Positions 1 through 8,220 of a DNA stretch of 64,000 nt are shown here, in pieces. A program made the translations under genes and the position numbers. The DNA is from Clostridiisalibacter paucivorans DSM 22131. GTDB taxonomy: Bacteria; Bacillota; Clostridia; Tissierellales; Clostridiisalibacteraceae. The stretch spans positions 35,486 through 99,485 of the forward strand of contig NZ_JHVL01000007.1 of assembly GCF_000620125.1 (NCBI RefSeq). The letters are read 5' to 3'. Position 1 is the stretch's first letter. Each line of letters opens with the position of its first letter. Below the pieces are notes generated by a model. That model worked only from the letters and a program-made list of their open reading frames with translations. It was not told the origin of the DNA and did not search any database.

Positions 1-30
1 GATTCGGGTGTTCATCTTCCCAAAGCTCAT
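1..30 (-). CDS. Phage head closure (head-tail joining) protein, N-terminal fragment
   Basis: Only ten codons lie in the window, reading MSFGKMNTRI. This opening, together with the position directly after the head-tail connector, is typical of the small head closure proteins of HK97-like siphophages, which join the connector ring to the tail. A purine-rich AGGTGAAGGG stretch precedes the ATG. Most of the gene lies beyond the left edge, so the call rests on the start motif and gene order only. Confidence 0.5.
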   Translation of the reverse strand, partial: MSFGKMNTRI

Positions 31-148
31 ACCCTTCACCTGCCTTTACTGCCTTCTCCTCATAACCATGACTGCGATCCTTTCGTCTGCCTTTTCGGTA
101 GCATCTTTTCTGACGTTTCCTTCTTTTCTTCACCCATAGCCGTTTCAT
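1..148 (-). CDS. Possible small basic phage protein, runs off the window
   Basis: An ATG overlapping the stop of the connector gene (TGATG) opens a frame with no stop before the window edge. An AAGGAG site lies about 11 bases upstream. The first 30 residues are extremely rich in Arg and Lys (begins MKRLWVKKRRKRQKR). It would fill an otherwise empty 117 bases in a tightly packed operon, but it overlaps the better-supported head closure start at base 30. I do not recognise it and it could be a chance frame. Confidence 0.3.
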   Translation of the reverse strand, partial: MKRLWVKKRRKRQKRCYRKGRRKDRSHGYEEKAVKAGEGYELWEDEHPN

Positions 149-456
149 CAGACCTGCCACTCCTTTCCCATGCGTAGAAGTAGATGTACTGTCTTCCACA
201 CCTGTTCTGAAGCACTGACATTGTCATTAAAGAAACCACCGGTGGAGCCATCACGACTCTCATAAAAATGAGAAGCCAGCATAATGACCCCTTGCTCGGT
301 GGTCGGTGACATGGTGTTTTCTTTGTAGAAGTCCGTCCCTAGATGCTGATAACCTTCGGCGTAGCTGATGGCAGCGGTAATGAACCCTTCTAGCAAGGCA
401 TCATCCTCATTATGGGTTACAATGAGATTTTGTTTTACCTTCTCAAGAAGCGTCAT
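148..456 (-). CDS. Phage head-tail connector protein (gp6-like)
   Basis: This 102-residue protein has the size and helical pattern of gp6-type connectors (HK97 gp6/SPP1 gp15 fold): an N-terminal helix MTLLEKVKQNL, the DDALLEGFITAAISYAEGY segment, a central EQGVIMLASHFYES helix and a C-terminal helix. In virions such proteins form a ring under the portal vertex that receives the tail. The gene sits between the head fibre gene and the presumed head closure gene, as expected in the late operon. Its start lies 7 bases after the stop of the preceding gene. The family call is made from pattern and synteny. Confidence 0.8.
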   Translation of the reverse strand: MTLLEKVKQNLIVTHNEDDALLEGFITAAISYAEGYQHLGTDFYKENTMSPTTEQGVIMLASHFYESRDGSTGGFFNDNVSASEQVWKTVHLLLRMGKEWQV

Positions 457-462
457 CTACCA

Positions 463-687
463 TCACTCGCTTTCCATCAGGCCAGCGGTTTTAAGCTTTA
501 AAAGTAAGGCATTGAAATCTGCTACCAAATCCGCCACATCTACAGCGGTGCTGTCTGCTTGAAAAGCTGCAGGTTTCAACTCTGCTCCACCAAATGTGAT
601 TTTTCCTTCTGCAGTTACGGCAAGCTCTCCACCGATAACGGTTTTATCGCCACCCTGCTCGGTATAGTTTTTTGTGTTATATCCCAT
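463..687 (-). CDS. Phage head fibre-like protein
   Basis: The 74-residue product matches the short head-fibre family of Firmicute prophages. It has an N-terminal MGYNTKNYTEQGGDKTVIGG stretch, a small beta-rich core ending in GGAELKPAA, and a C-terminal helix (VADLVADFNALLLKLKTAGL) likely to trimerise. Head fibres decorate the capsid exterior and are often dispensable. An AAGGAGG site precedes the ATG. It lies directly downstream of the major capsid gene, the usual place for decoration proteins. Confidence 0.7.
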   Translation of the reverse strand: MGYNTKNYTEQGGDKTVIGGELAVTAEGKITFGGAELKPAAFQADSTAVDVADLVADFNALLLKLKTAGLMESE

Positions 688-751
688 GGTTTTCCCTCCT
701 TATCAAAGTGAAAGGAAGGCAGTAACTAGAACTACCTTCCCGTTAAATTAC

Positions 752-1945
752 TTAGGCCTTTTGCTGAAGGACCTTGATGGCTTCAGGAAGGATCAACTTC
801 GCATCCAGTCTCTGAGATGCAAGGAATCCGACCTGACCATTTGCTGCATAGAGTTCATTCAGACGTTTGAAGGTTCTACCCTGACGATCAGCAATCCAGT
901 AGTACTTGAAGTCTCCAAAGAGAATAGTCTTCTCACCCGCTGCAGCTACTGGCATGTACTGAGAAGTCACCACTGGACGATTCAGAATCGTATCCGGTGT
1001 TCCTGCCTGAACAGATGGCTGCCACAAGTACTGACCCTGACCATCTTTGAGCTTTCTAATGGCTTTGATGGTCGCATCGTTCACAAGGAAGGTCGCATTC
1101 TTTCTATAGGCCGACTTCAAGCTGTGGTACAGGTCCAGTACCTCATCAATGGTGATGGCTGTTGCGCTTGCAGCAGTCACACCAAGGCTTGCTCCACCAG
1201 TTGTATGAAGAAGACCTGTAGGTTTGCTGCTTCCATTTCCAGTGAGGAAGCTTTCCTCTTCTGCAGCACCGATTCGTCTTGCAAACTCAGCTGCAATGTA
1301 GGCTTCAAGGTCGAAGTAGCTATCATTAAGAAGCTCATCAGAAACCTTCAGCATGGTACCAAGTTTGTAAGCTGACAAGGTCACCTGGGTGAAGGCATCG
1401 TCGCTCTCTTGGAATGCACCCTCTTCGTCCATCCATGCAGCGGATCCATGGCTCGCAACTACAGGAATCTTTCGATCACCATAGCTGGTCGTAATCACGT
1501 TACACAGATTTCTAAGAAGGTTGGCCTCCTGAAGTGCCTGAATCAATTGGTTCTCATACTCATCCGGTACAAGGAAGCCACCCTCTGAATCGGTCCCGAT
1601 CTGAAGTGCGTTGTGAACTGCAGGGTTCATCTTGTTTCTCATGGCACCCCAAAAGGCACTCTTATAGGCATCAGATGCTCTGCCGGTTTTTTCTTCGGTC
1701 ATCTTATCAGGTCTTGATGCAAGAGGTTTGCTAAGGGCAGCTGAAAGCTCTCTGTCCATCATCTCTTGACGCTCAAGTCGTTCGATTTCTTTTCCAAGGC
1801 TGACCACTTCATCTTCCATCTTTTCATAGACGGCATTGTCCTCAGGTTTGATCAGACCATTCTCCTGACGATGTTCATCAAGGAATGACTTAGCCTGCTC
1901 CCAAACCTTGGCGCGTTTCTCTCTTAGTTCTTGAATTTTACTCAT
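752..1945 (-). CDS. Major capsid protein, HK97 family
   Basis: The N-terminal 100 or so residues are a charged coiled-coil (KIQELREKRAKVWEQAK onward) that acts as the internal scaffold (delta domain) in this family and is removed by the prohead protease. The HK97 fold begins near AVHNALQIGTDSEGGFLVP and continues through conserved segments such as GNGSSKPTGLL and FGDFKYYWIADRQG. I chose the ATG at 1945 because GGAGGT lies 7 bases before it; the upstream in-frame ATG at 1960 is only 1 base from that site. The product is 397 residues, normal for the family. The preceding protease gene stops only 5 bases upstream, consistent with coupled translation. Confidence 0.95.
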   Translation of the reverse strand: MSKIQELREKRAKVWEQAKSFLDEHRQENGLIKPEDNAVYEKMEDEVVSLGKEIERLERQEMMDRELSAALSKPLASRPDKMTEEKTGRASDAYKSAFWGAMRNKMNPAVHNALQIGTDSEGGFLVPDEYENQLIQALQEANLLRNLCNVITTSYGDRKIPVVASHGSAAWMDEEGAFQESDDAFTQVTLSAYKLGTMLKVSDELLNDSYFDLEAYIAAEFARRIGAAEEESFLTGNGSSKPTGLLHTTGGASLGVTAASATAITIDEVLDLYHSLKSAYRKNATFLVNDATIKAIRKLKDGQGQYLWQPSVQAGTPDTILNRPVVTSQYMPVAAAGEKTILFGDFKYYWIADRQGRTFKRLNELYAANGQVGFLASQRLDAKLILPEAIKVLQQKA

Positions 1946-1950
1946 ATTCA

Positions 1951-2772
1951 TTACCTCCAATTTTTAATCAGCTCCAGCCGTCTTTCCAGCTGGGCAATAG
2001 GGATCTGGTTTACTGAATGGGCAGGAGCCTTCAAATCGTCTTCACCTTGTGGTGCAGGTTCTACGCTCTTTTCTGGCTCCTTAGTTCTAGCGTCATCATC
2101 ATGTGCTTTTAGGTATTTCATCCTCGCCTTAATACCAGGGAGTTTGTTCCTTAGAGCATTTGTCACTGTCATCTGGTCAAAGATAAAGCCACCGGAACCT
2201 TCATCCACCGGCTCTGATTCATAAAGAATCTTGTCGGCAAACTTCAGCTCGATGGCTTTGTGGGCACTCATCCAGGTTTCAGCGTCCATCATGTGTGAGA
2301 TTTTCGCTCTGGAAAGGCCCGTCTTTGTCTGATAAGCATTGATAATGCTCTCTTTTACTTCACTGAGTAGGTTAATCCCCACCTGCAGATCCGCTACTTC
2401 GCCAGCAATAAGCATGGCTGGGTTATGGATCATGATTACTGACAGTGGGGAAACACACACTTCATCTCCCGCCATGGCAATGACTGAAGCGGCACTGGCT
2501 GCGAGTCCATCTATATGGACACTGACCTTGCCGGGATACTCTTTAAGCATGTTGTAAATCTGTGCAGCAGCGAAGGTATCTCCACCTGGTGAGTGTATCT
2601 TTACAACAATGTCATCCGTCTCCGGGCCACTGCCATAAAGCTCCGTCTTAAACTGTTTAGGGGTGATATCATCATCAAACCAAGAAGACTCTGCAATGTA
2701 CCCTTCAAGGTGCAGGGTTCTCACTGTAGGCTCCTCGGCTTCATTCACCACCCATCGCCAAAATTTGTCCAT
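1951..2772 (-). CDS. Head maturation protease, ClpP-type serine protease
   Basis: This 273-residue protein belongs to the ClpP-related prohead proteases that cleave the scaffold domain of the major capsid protein during head maturation. The ClpP signature is visible: KIHSPGGD near residue 58, the nucleophile Ser93 in GLAASAAS, and His116 in MIHNP. The C-terminal third is acidic and low in complexity (EPEKSVEPAPQGEDD), typical of the tail lost on maturation. It lies between portal and capsid, the conserved order. AGGAGG precedes the start. Confidence 0.93.
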   Translation of the reverse strand: MDKFWRWVVNEAEEPTVRTLHLEGYIAESSWFDDDITPKQFKTELYGSGPETDDIVVKIHSPGGDTFAAAQIYNMLKEYPGKVSVHIDGLAASAASVIAMAGDEVCVSPLSVIMIHNPAMLIAGEVADLQVGINLLSEVKESIINAYQTKTGLSRAKISHMMDAETWMSAHKAIELKFADKILYESEPVDEGSGGFIFDQMTVTNALRNKLPGIKARMKYLKAHDDDARTKEPEKSVEPAPQGEDDLKAPAHSVNQIPIAQLERRLELIKNWR

Positions 2773-2795
2773 CTAATCAACCTCCTTTCGGGCAT

Positions 2796-2827
2796 GAAAA
2801 AAGCACTCCTCGATTTTGAGAAATGCT
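2796..2827 (-). terminator. Intrinsic terminator between portal and protease genes
   Basis: On the minus strand a 10-bp stem (AGCATTTCTC pairing with GAGGAGTGCT, with two G-U pairs) closes a 6-base loop and is followed by six T residues. It stands inside the head operon between the portal stop and the protease start, so it may set relative expression or need antitermination. Confidence 0.7.
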
Positions 2828-2889
2828 GTTGATACTTCCAATTTGTTTTCTAGTTGTCCACAGAAATGGGCCAAGTTATACACTTATCA

Positions 2890-4125
2890 TCAAGGCTCAT
2901 CACCACCAGACTCATCCATGGATTTCTTTGCATAGGCCCCAGCCATCTTAAGAGGTAGCATGTTGCCGTTGACCAGATACAAATCTCCGCCATCTTCTTC
3001 AGAAATAGGATCCATGTTCTCCATCCTCCTCACATCATTAACGGAGAAGAAACCGTTTTGAATACCGATGGCGTATCCATCCATCCTGGATTTATAATCC
3101 CCACGCATAAGTGCCGAAGCATTGAAGGACACGAAACACTGACCTTTCTCTTTCTCAAGAAAGAGCTTCTTGTTCATTGCCTGTTCTATTCGGACCAGCC
3201 AAGGTCTGATGGTATGGACAACAAAGCTGATGGATTGGTTTTCAATGTTACTGAATGAACTCTTGCTAAGGTCCGCCACCATATGAGGTGGCACTTGAAA
3301 GATTCTACAAATCTCTTCGATCTGAAACTTTCTCGTTTCAAGAAACTGCGCATCGGAGTTGGGCATGCTGATGGCTTGGTACTGAAGGCCATCTTCAAGG
3401 ACTGCCACCTTGTTGCTGTTTCCACTTCCCCCATAAGCCGCCTGCCAGGCATCTCTCACTTTTGATGGATCCTTGATGGTTCCTGATGTTGAAAGAATAC
3501 CGCTTGGTGTAGCGTTGTTGGCAAAGAACCTCCCACCATATTCTTCAGCGGCTATGTTAAGTCCGATGGCATTTTTCGCAAGGGCCACCGGTGAGTAACC
3601 CATGACACCATCAAAGCCTAGACCCGGTACATGAAGAACATCCTCCGGCCCTAGATAATGGGTGGTGGTGTCCTTCCTATAAGCGTAGTAGAGATTGCCA
3701 TTCTTATCTCGATCCACCGTCATCTTATCGGGAAGCAGGGGATAAAGATGCACCACTTCCCCTTTACCATTTCGAATGATCTGGCAGTAGGCATTTCCCC
3801 ATAGAAGAAGGTGGGTCATCATGGTTTCCCTTAAGGTAAAGGACGTCATCTCCGGGTTTGGTTCATCGTGCAGTATCCTATACAGCGGATGGGTGTACAG
3901 CTTTTCTTTGCCATCACCTTGATACCTGTAAGTGTGAAGGGGTAATGATGCCACTGTCTCTGCAATGATTCGCACACAGGCAAAGACTGCTGTGGTCTGC
4001 ATGGAGCTTCGCTCGTTGACGATTTTTCCCGATATACTTTGACCCATATAAAAGTTTGGTGCACTACTGACACTATCTGTAGGCTCTGCTCTCGCCTTAA
4101 AGAGCCATTTAAAAAAGTTCGCCAT
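2890..4125 (-). CDS. Phage portal protein, HK97 family
   Basis: This 411-residue protein matches HK97-type portals, the dodecameric ring through which DNA is packaged and which nucleates capsid assembly. Recognisable stretches are SSMQTTAVFACVRIIAETVA near residue 40, LRETMMTHLLLWGNAYCQI, GPEDVLHVPGLGFDGVMGYS and FQIEEICRIFQVPPHMVADL. The C-terminus is acidic and short. It begins 20 bases after the terminase stop, and the terminase-portal-protease-capsid order is complete. Length is normal for the family. Confidence 0.95.
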   Translation of the reverse strand: MANFFKWLFKARAEPTDSVSSAPNFYMGQSISGKIVNERSSMQTTAVFACVRIIAETVASLPLHTYRYQGDGKEKLYTHPLYRILHDEPNPEMTSFTLRETMMTHLLLWGNAYCQIIRNGKGEVVHLYPLLPDKMTVDRDKNGNLYYAYRKDTTTHYLGPEDVLHVPGLGFDGVMGYSPVALAKNAIGLNIAAEEYGGRFFANNATPSGILSTSGTIKDPSKVRDAWQAAYGGSGNSNKVAVLEDGLQYQAISMPNSDAQFLETRKFQIEEICRIFQVPPHMVADLSKSSFSNIENQSISFVVHTIRPWLVRIEQAMNKKLFLEKEKGQCFVSFNASALMRGDYKSRMDGYAIGIQNGFFSVNDVRRMENMDPISEEDGGDLYLVNGNMLPLKMAGAYAKKSMDESGGDEP

Positions 4126-4144
4126 AATCTATGTTCACCCCCTT

Positions 4145-5701
4145 CTATCCTAAAATGATCATGTCGCGTTCATCATAAATAGACCCATCATCATCTGGCG
4201 GATTCACTGTAGCTCTGGCAAGGCCCATGATCATGGCCACAATACCATCTATCTTTTCTGAGGACTTTTCCTTATCCACCTTGATGTTTCCAGCAGGGTC
4301 CGTTCTGACCACAATGTTATCTGCCATCCACCGAAGAACCGGGTGACCGCCATGGGCTATCTGCTTACTTAAGGTGAGTCGCATGAGATCCTTTGTTGGT
4401 GGAGACATGTCTTTAAAGCCCTGACCAAAAGGTACAACGGTAAATCCCATACCCTCTAGGTTCTGACTCATTTGCGTTGCACCCCAGCGGTCATAGACAA
4501 TTTCTCTGATATTGTATTTCTCACCAAGACGTTCGATGAATTTTTCGATGAATCCATAGTGGACCACGTTTCCTTCTGTAAGATTTAGAAGTCCCTGCCT
4601 GTGCCAGATGTCATAGGGAACACTGTCTCTTTTTACGCGCTGATGAAGGGTTTCTTCTGGCAGCCAAAAGTATGGGAGCACCTGAAACTTGTCTCCCTCT
4701 TCTAATGGAGGGAACACTAAAACAAAAGCGGTGATGTCACTGGTTGATGATAGGTCAAGACCTCCATAGCAGACTCGCCCTTTCAGCTCTTCCGGGTCTA
4801 CAGGATAGTTACAAAGGTCCCACTTATCCATGGGCATCCATTTGATTTCCTGCTTTAACCACATGTTCAGTCTCAGCTGTTTAAACAAGGCGAGATCTGC
4901 CGGATCGTCTTTGACTTGATTGTAGTGCTCCCTGACCCTCTCTATAGAAATGGTATGGCCAAGACTAGGGTTGGCCTTATACCAGTTGTTTTCATCTTCA
5001 ATGTCCGCATCATCTTCTAACCCATAGATAATGGCCAGGAATGTCGGATCTACTCTCTTGCCTTCAAGTATGTCTTTCGCCTTTTGATGCATCTCCCAGC
5101 CATAGCCAGAGAGTTGATTACCTGCAGTGGTAAGGTATAAAAACAGCGGCTGGGTTCTCGCATCCCCTGAACCGGTGGTCAGCATCTTGGCAAGGTCTGG
5201 ATTCGGATAGGTCCAAATCTCATCAAGGATAACGCAGGAAGCATTGATACCGGATTTTGATTTTACATCGGAACTTAATACCTGATAGAAGCTTCCTGTC
5301 TTTGGATAGACGATTCGCTTGGTGGATCTCACCAGATTGGTCACTTTTGATAGAGTTGGATTTCCTTCCACGAAGTTCATACTGGTGTTAAAAATAATGC
5401 TGGCCTGTTGTCTATCACAAGCGGCTACATACACTTCTGCGTTGGGTTCTCCATCAGCTAAAAGCATGTAAAGGGCAATGGCTGCGCCCAGCTCCGACTT
5501 ACCGTTTTTCTTGCCAATCTCCACATAAGCGGTTCGGTACTGGCGGGTACCATCTTCTCTCAAGGTTCCAAAGAGGCGCCTCACCAAATCCTTCTCCCAG
5601 GGAAGTAACTTAAAAGGCTGACCGGCCCATCTGCCTTTGGTCAGCTTCAGTTGTTCGATAAAGTTTATAGCGTGATTGGCATGAGCTTCACTAAATGGCA
5701 T
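4145..5701 (-). CDS. terL: Terminase large subunit
   Basis: The 518-residue packaging motor has an N-terminal ATPase and a C-terminal nuclease. A Walker A-type loop GKKNGKS lies at residues 63-69 and a Walker B VILDE at about 157-161. The nuclease half begins with GGLDLSSTSDITAF, which carries the first acidic metal ligands, and continues through VYDRWGATQMSQ. This is the Terminase_1 type paired with P27-like small subunits. The N-terminal segment HAINFIEQLKLTKGRWAGQPF matches the normal start of the family, so the gene looks intact. Confidence 0.95.
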   Translation of the reverse strand: MPFSEAHANHAINFIEQLKLTKGRWAGQPFKLLPWEKDLVRRLFGTLREDGTRQYRTAYVEIGKKNGKSELGAAIALYMLLADGEPNAEVYVAACDRQQASIIFNTSMNFVEGNPTLSKVTNLVRSTKRIVYPKTGSFYQVLSSDVKSKSGINASCVILDEIWTYPNPDLAKMLTTGSGDARTQPLFLYLTTAGNQLSGYGWEMHQKAKDILEGKRVDPTFLAIIYGLEDDADIEDENNWYKANPSLGHTISIERVREHYNQVKDDPADLALFKQLRLNMWLKQEIKWMPMDKWDLCNYPVDPEELKGRVCYGGLDLSSTSDITAFVLVFPPLEEGDKFQVLPYFWLPEETLHQRVKRDSVPYDIWHRQGLLNLTEGNVVHYGFIEKFIERLGEKYNIREIVYDRWGATQMSQNLEGMGFTVVPFGQGFKDMSPPTKDLMRLTLSKQIAHGGHPVLRWMADNIVVRTDPAGNIKVDKEKSSEKIDGIVAMIMGLARATVNPPDDDGSIYDERDMIILG

Positions 5702-5721
5702 AGGCGTCTCCTCCTTTCAAA

Positions 5722-6234
5722 TTAGTCGTCCTTACTCTTTTTTAGAATGTCCTCCGCCTTCGGTACATTGGATAGCAGCTCTTCCATGGCATCGCCCTCG
5801 ATGGTGTTACCGCTGTTATTGATGTTGAGTCTACTTCTGGCAGATGGGCTTAGCCCAAGCTCTGAACAGAAGTTTCTCATTTGTTTAAGGTTTTGCTGGG
5901 CAATGGACACCTGAGGAATCTGCTGAATGTATCCTGAAGCGGTCTTTAAAATGGATCCATGCTTTGAGATGAATTCTTCTGCTTCCTTCCATCTAGCGTA
6001 GGCTTGACAGTACCCGGCAAAGGCTGCCATATCCACTTGAGTCAGTAGTCCCATGGCTTCCAGTTCTTTTGATAGCCTTCTCCATTCTTTCTTGGCATCC
6101 GGTTCCAGCCATGACGGGCACTTGGGTGCTATCTGTTTTGGTTTTGGTTCATTCTTATTCAGTGGTCTTTTTCCTGGATTGCCTTCCAGCTCTTTGACCG
6201 CTGTAGGTTTTGGTGGTCTTCCTCTACCTGCCAT
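5722..6234 (-). CDS. terS: Terminase small subunit, P27 family
   Basis: The product begins MAGRGRPPKPTAVKELEGNP, the signature opening of P27-type small terminases, which recognise the packaging site and present DNA to the large subunit. The middle, with WRRLSKELEAMGLLTQVD and YCQAYARWKEAEEFI, forms the helical DNA-binding and oligomerisation part. I place the start at the ATG at 6234, 7 bases after GGAGGT; a GTG at 6243 is in frame but overlaps that site. It is 170 residues long and lies 20 bases upstream of terL. Confidence 0.93.
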   Translation of the reverse strand: MAGRGRPPKPTAVKELEGNPGKRPLNKNEPKPKQIAPKCPSWLEPDAKKEWRRLSKELEAMGLLTQVDMAAFAGYCQAYARWKEAEEFISKHGSILKTASGYIQQIPQVSIAQQNLKQMRNFCSELGLSPSARSRLNINNSGNTIEGDAMEELLSNVPKAEDILKKSKDD

Positions 6235-6261
6235 AACTTTCACCTCCTTCTTTTACTGCAA

Positions 6262-6285
6262 AGAAAAAGAGCCATTTCAAGGCTC
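6262..6285 (-). terminator. Intrinsic terminator upstream of the terminase genes
   Basis: On the minus strand GAGCC-ttgaaat-GGCTC is followed by TTTTTCTTT. It lies between the last accessory gene and terS, separating transcripts of the accessory block from the packaging/head operon unless antitermination occurs. Confidence 0.7.
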
Positions 6286-6294
6286 CAAATGTTA

Positions 6295-6510
6295 TTAATT
6301 CACTTTGTTTATGTCGATTTTAACTTCTTCAACTGCCCATCCTGTGAAGTCTTTGAACCATTTCTTTGAAAACTTCTCTGCCATCTCTTCGGTGTCCCAG
6401 TAGCAGGCTTTGTCAAAATCAAAGGTCCATTTGGGGTGGCCATCCCACATGCTGAGGTATAGCTTCTTACCCGCTTTCGTTTGCATCGTTACTGTGTAGA
6501 AAATCTCCAT
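6295..6510 (-). CDS. Small phage protein of unknown function
   Basis: A 71-residue protein beginning MEIFYTVTMQTKAGKKLYLS. The start at 6510 follows a GGAGG site by 8 bases; an upstream in-frame ATG has no such site. The sequence alternates strands and aromatic residues (MWDGHPKWTFDFDKACYW) and ends in a helix and KIDINKVN, giving a compact alpha/beta look. No motif I can name. It is the only gene of a transcript starting at the shared-box promoter just upstream, and it is followed by a terminator. Confidence 0.65.
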   Translation of the reverse strand: MEIFYTVTMQTKAGKKLYLSMWDGHPKWTFDFDKACYWDTEEMAEKFSKKWFKDFTGWAVEEVKIDINKVN

Positions 6511-6538
6511 TTTTTTCGCCTCCTTCGTTTTGGTATAT

Positions 6539-6570
6539 ACATATATCACTCTGAAGGCTAAATTAGTCAA
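6539..6570 (-). promoter_or_regulatory. Shared-box phage promoter, copy 1
   Basis: On the minus strand TTGACT is separated by 17 bases from GATATA, and the box GAGTGATATATGT continues through a conserved TACC downstream. The same arrangement and spacing recur at 7824-7855, 8763-8794 and 10425-10456. It drives the small gene at 6295-6510. Confidence 0.7.
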
Positions 6571-6573
6571 GGA

Positions 6574-6783
6574 TTACTTCCCACGAATTCCTTTATAATT
6601 AAAGTTCCCTTTTCGAATCTCTTCATGATCTGCTTCCACAGCTTTGTTATATTCAGGGTCTTTTGTTTCCTGCTCTTTGCAGCTTATGCAGATGCACTGC
6701 TCATTAAACATCGACATGATTCGCCCACCTTCTAAGCTTCCACCGCAGCGGTCACAATGTTTCTGACTAAAAAATCGATCCAT
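6574..6783 (-). CDS. Small zinc-ribbon-like phage protein
   Basis: The 69-residue product begins MDRFFSQKHCDRCGGSLEGG and has two paired cysteine sets, CDRC near residue 10 and CISC near residue 33, as in a treble-clef or ribbon zinc site. Such proteins are common next to terminase modules of clostridial prophages, but their function is unknown to me. GGAGG precedes the ATG. It ends the transcript that starts at the copy 2 promoter (7824-7855). Confidence 0.65.
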   Translation of the reverse strand: MDRFFSQKHCDRCGGSLEGGRIMSMFNEQCICISCKEQETKDPEYNKAVEADHEEIRKGNFNYKGIRGK

Positions 6784-6796
6784 CTATCTGAACCTC

Positions 6797-6988
6797 CTAC
6801 TCTATATCCACATATTCCATTAACATGGCTAGGGCCTCATCATAGCTCTTGGCACCACTCGTGATTCGCTTAATCATTTCATCTGCCTTTTCAGGCTCCC
6901 CAGCTTCCTTCAGGGTTCGTGACACAATCCCCATCAGATTAAAGATGTTACCATCCTCGCCAATGAGTCTGCATTTAGGTTTCATCAT
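6797..6988 (-). CDS. Small phage protein of unknown function
   Basis: About 63 residues, beginning MMKPKCRLIGEDGNIFNLMG and largely helical afterwards (GIVSRTLKEAGEPEKADEMIKRI). The frame stays open upstream to 7069, but the AGGTGG site is correctly spaced only for the ATG pair near 6988, so I use that start. It overlaps the end of the preceding 273-residue gene by 14 bases, which suggests translational coupling. No catalytic motif is visible. Confidence 0.6.
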   Translation of the reverse strand: MMKPKCRLIGEDGNIFNLMGIVSRTLKEAGEPEKADEMIKRITSGAKSYDEALAMLMEYVDIE

Positions 6989-7796
6989 TTTCATCCACCT
7001 TTCTGAAAGCACCACTTCCTTCCAGGTGCTTAAGAAGTGTCTTCCTGGTTTCCTTATACTCCGGTCCATTCATCCCGATACGGATCAGCCAGGTTCTAAG
7101 GGCATACTTGGGATTATCATCTTGGGCCTGTTTGTAGGATGCGCGGTTTAAGGTTCTTCCGTAGTTCGCTATGAGAACACATAAATCCTGAAGTGCCTTG
7201 ATCCTTTCTGGATTCAAGTTTGAGCTGTGAAGTTTGAAGGTGAACGTCTTCTCATTAAAATCAATCTGAAATCCTGGACACCTGTTTGTCCCCAGTTCTT
7301 CAAGGGCTTCTTTAAGCGCCTCCAAATCTTTAATCTCTGGCTTATTCAGGTCTTCTGCAAACCCATCATCCATGAAGGCTTCCTCTGTTTCAAAAGCCAT
7401 CATGATAAGCCGCTGCTTGCTGCAAAGCATGTTGATGATATTCTTCAGGCTATCAGCTGTGTGATCTTCAAAGTTTAATTTAACTTCGACCCCACTAAGT
7501 TCTTCTAGCAGATTAGTCGATTCAGCATTTTGAGCTGCCTCATGAGTTTCAGTTTGATTCATCTGCACTTCATCACTTTCCTCTTGATCAGTCAGTGGCT
7601 CTGGTTCTAATTGTTGATTCAGGATTTCTTCCATGGTGATGGGCTCTCCATCGCCTCTCGTAATACCACCATGTCTGTCTATGGTGTAGACTTCATTTTC
7701 TGTTCTGATTTCATAAGCAAAGCTTGGAACACTTAGGTACTTGGGTTTCACGCCAAAGTGCTCGCCCAGTTGTTTGATCATTTCTTTCCGGTCCAT
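6975..7796 (-). CDS. Phage protein with an amidoligase-like C-terminal region
   Basis: This 273-residue protein has three parts. An N-terminal 45 residues read like a small sensor or modifier domain (KQLGEHFGVKPKYLSVPSFA then YTIDRHGGI). An acidic, Gln-rich linker follows. The C-terminal half ends in NPKYALRTWLIRIGMNGPEY and KHLEGSGAFR. That ending closely parallels the C-terminus of the amidoligase encoded at 9457-10380 (NPKFSMRTWLNRIGFIGDDF, KHLDGSAAWR), and the similarity seems to extend upstream over about 90 residues. The amidoligase catalytic N-terminal segments are absent. The start at 7796 follows GGAGGT by 6 bases. It is first in the transcript from promoter copy 2. Function is unknown; a partner or degenerate paralogue of the amidoligase is my inference. 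Confidence 0.75.
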   Translation of the reverse strand: MDRKEMIKQLGEHFGVKPKYLSVPSFAYEIRTENEVYTIDRHGGITRGDGEPITMEEILNQQLEPEPLTDQEESDEVQMNQTETHEAAQNAESTNLLEELSGVEVKLNFEDHTADSLKNIINMLCSKQRLIMMAFETEEAFMDDGFAEDLNKPEIKDLEALKEALEELGTNRCPGFQIDFNEKTFTFKLHSSNLNPERIKALQDLCVLIANYGRTLNRASYKQAQDDNPKYALRTWLIRIGMNGPEYKETRKTLLKHLEGSGAFRKVDENDET

Positions 7797-7823
7797 ATTC
7801 ATACCTCCTTCGTTTTGGTACTT

Positions 7824-7855
7824 ACATATATCACTCTAAACACAGGATATAGCAA
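7824..7855 (-). promoter_or_regulatory. Shared-box phage promoter, copy 2
   Basis: TTGCTA, 17 bases, GATATA on the minus strand, with TTAGAGTGATATATGTA and a downstream GTACC. It is divergent from the AbrB-like gene, which starts about 90 bases away on the plus strand. Confidence 0.7.
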
Positions 7856-7947
7856 GCGATATATTTTCATTTTTGGAATTGGAAATTCTACCATTGAATT
7901 GGTAATTTCTTTCATATACCATAGTAGTAACAACCTAGGAGGTGCAA

Positions 7948-8196
7948 ATGAAATCAACAGGCATTGTTCGGAAAGTTGATCAGCTTGGAAGAATCGTCAT
8001 CCCAAAAGAACTAAGAGACACACTCGGCATCGATCAGAAATCACCACTTGAGATTTTCACCAGTGAAGATACCATCATCCTCGGCAAGTACGAGCCACAG
8101 TGCGCAATCTGCGGTAATGCAAAAGGCACTCGCAAATTCAAAGGAAAGCTCATCTGCAATAATTGTATTGCCTTTATCAAAGAAGCAGGCCGCTAA
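7948..8196 (+). CDS. AbrB/SpoVT-type transcriptional regulator with zinc ribbon
   Basis: The only plus-strand gene of the phage accessory block. The 82-residue product opens with MKSTGIVRKVDQLGRIVIPK, the swapped-hairpin AbrB DNA-binding domain, continues ELRDTLGI and the usual strand pair, and ends with a CAICG...CNNC zinc-ribbon tail. Such dimeric proteins regulate transition-state or phage genes by binding AT-rich bent DNA. The ATG at 7948 follows AGGAGG by 5 bases; an in-frame GTG at 7942 overlaps that site. Being divergent from one of four promoters that share a box, it is a candidate regulator of that box, which is inference. Confidence 0.88.
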   Translation: MKSTGIVRKVDQLGRIVIPKELRDTLGIDQKSPLEIFTSEDTIILGKYEPQCAICGNAKGTRKFKGKLICNNCIAFIKEAGR

Positions 8197-8210
8197 GCCT
8201 GCTTTTTGCT
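8184..8210 (+). terminator. Intrinsic terminator overlapping the AbrB-like stop codon
   Basis: AGCAGGC-cgctaa-GCCTGCT followed by TTTTG. The loop contains the TAA stop of the regulator gene. It faces the convergent gene ending at 8221. Confidence 0.85.
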
Positions 8211-8220
8211 TTTTCAGTTT

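Noticed and set aside
60..263. Open frame on the minus strand inside the connector gene
   Set aside because: It is in another frame over the end of the connector gene, has no ribosome binding site, and its composition (Met- and Pro-rich) is not phage-like.
674..1375. Long plus-strand frame of 233 codons opposite the capsid gene
   Set aside because: It is antisense to a well-supported capsid gene and no binding site is present; the length comes from codon bias of the real gene.
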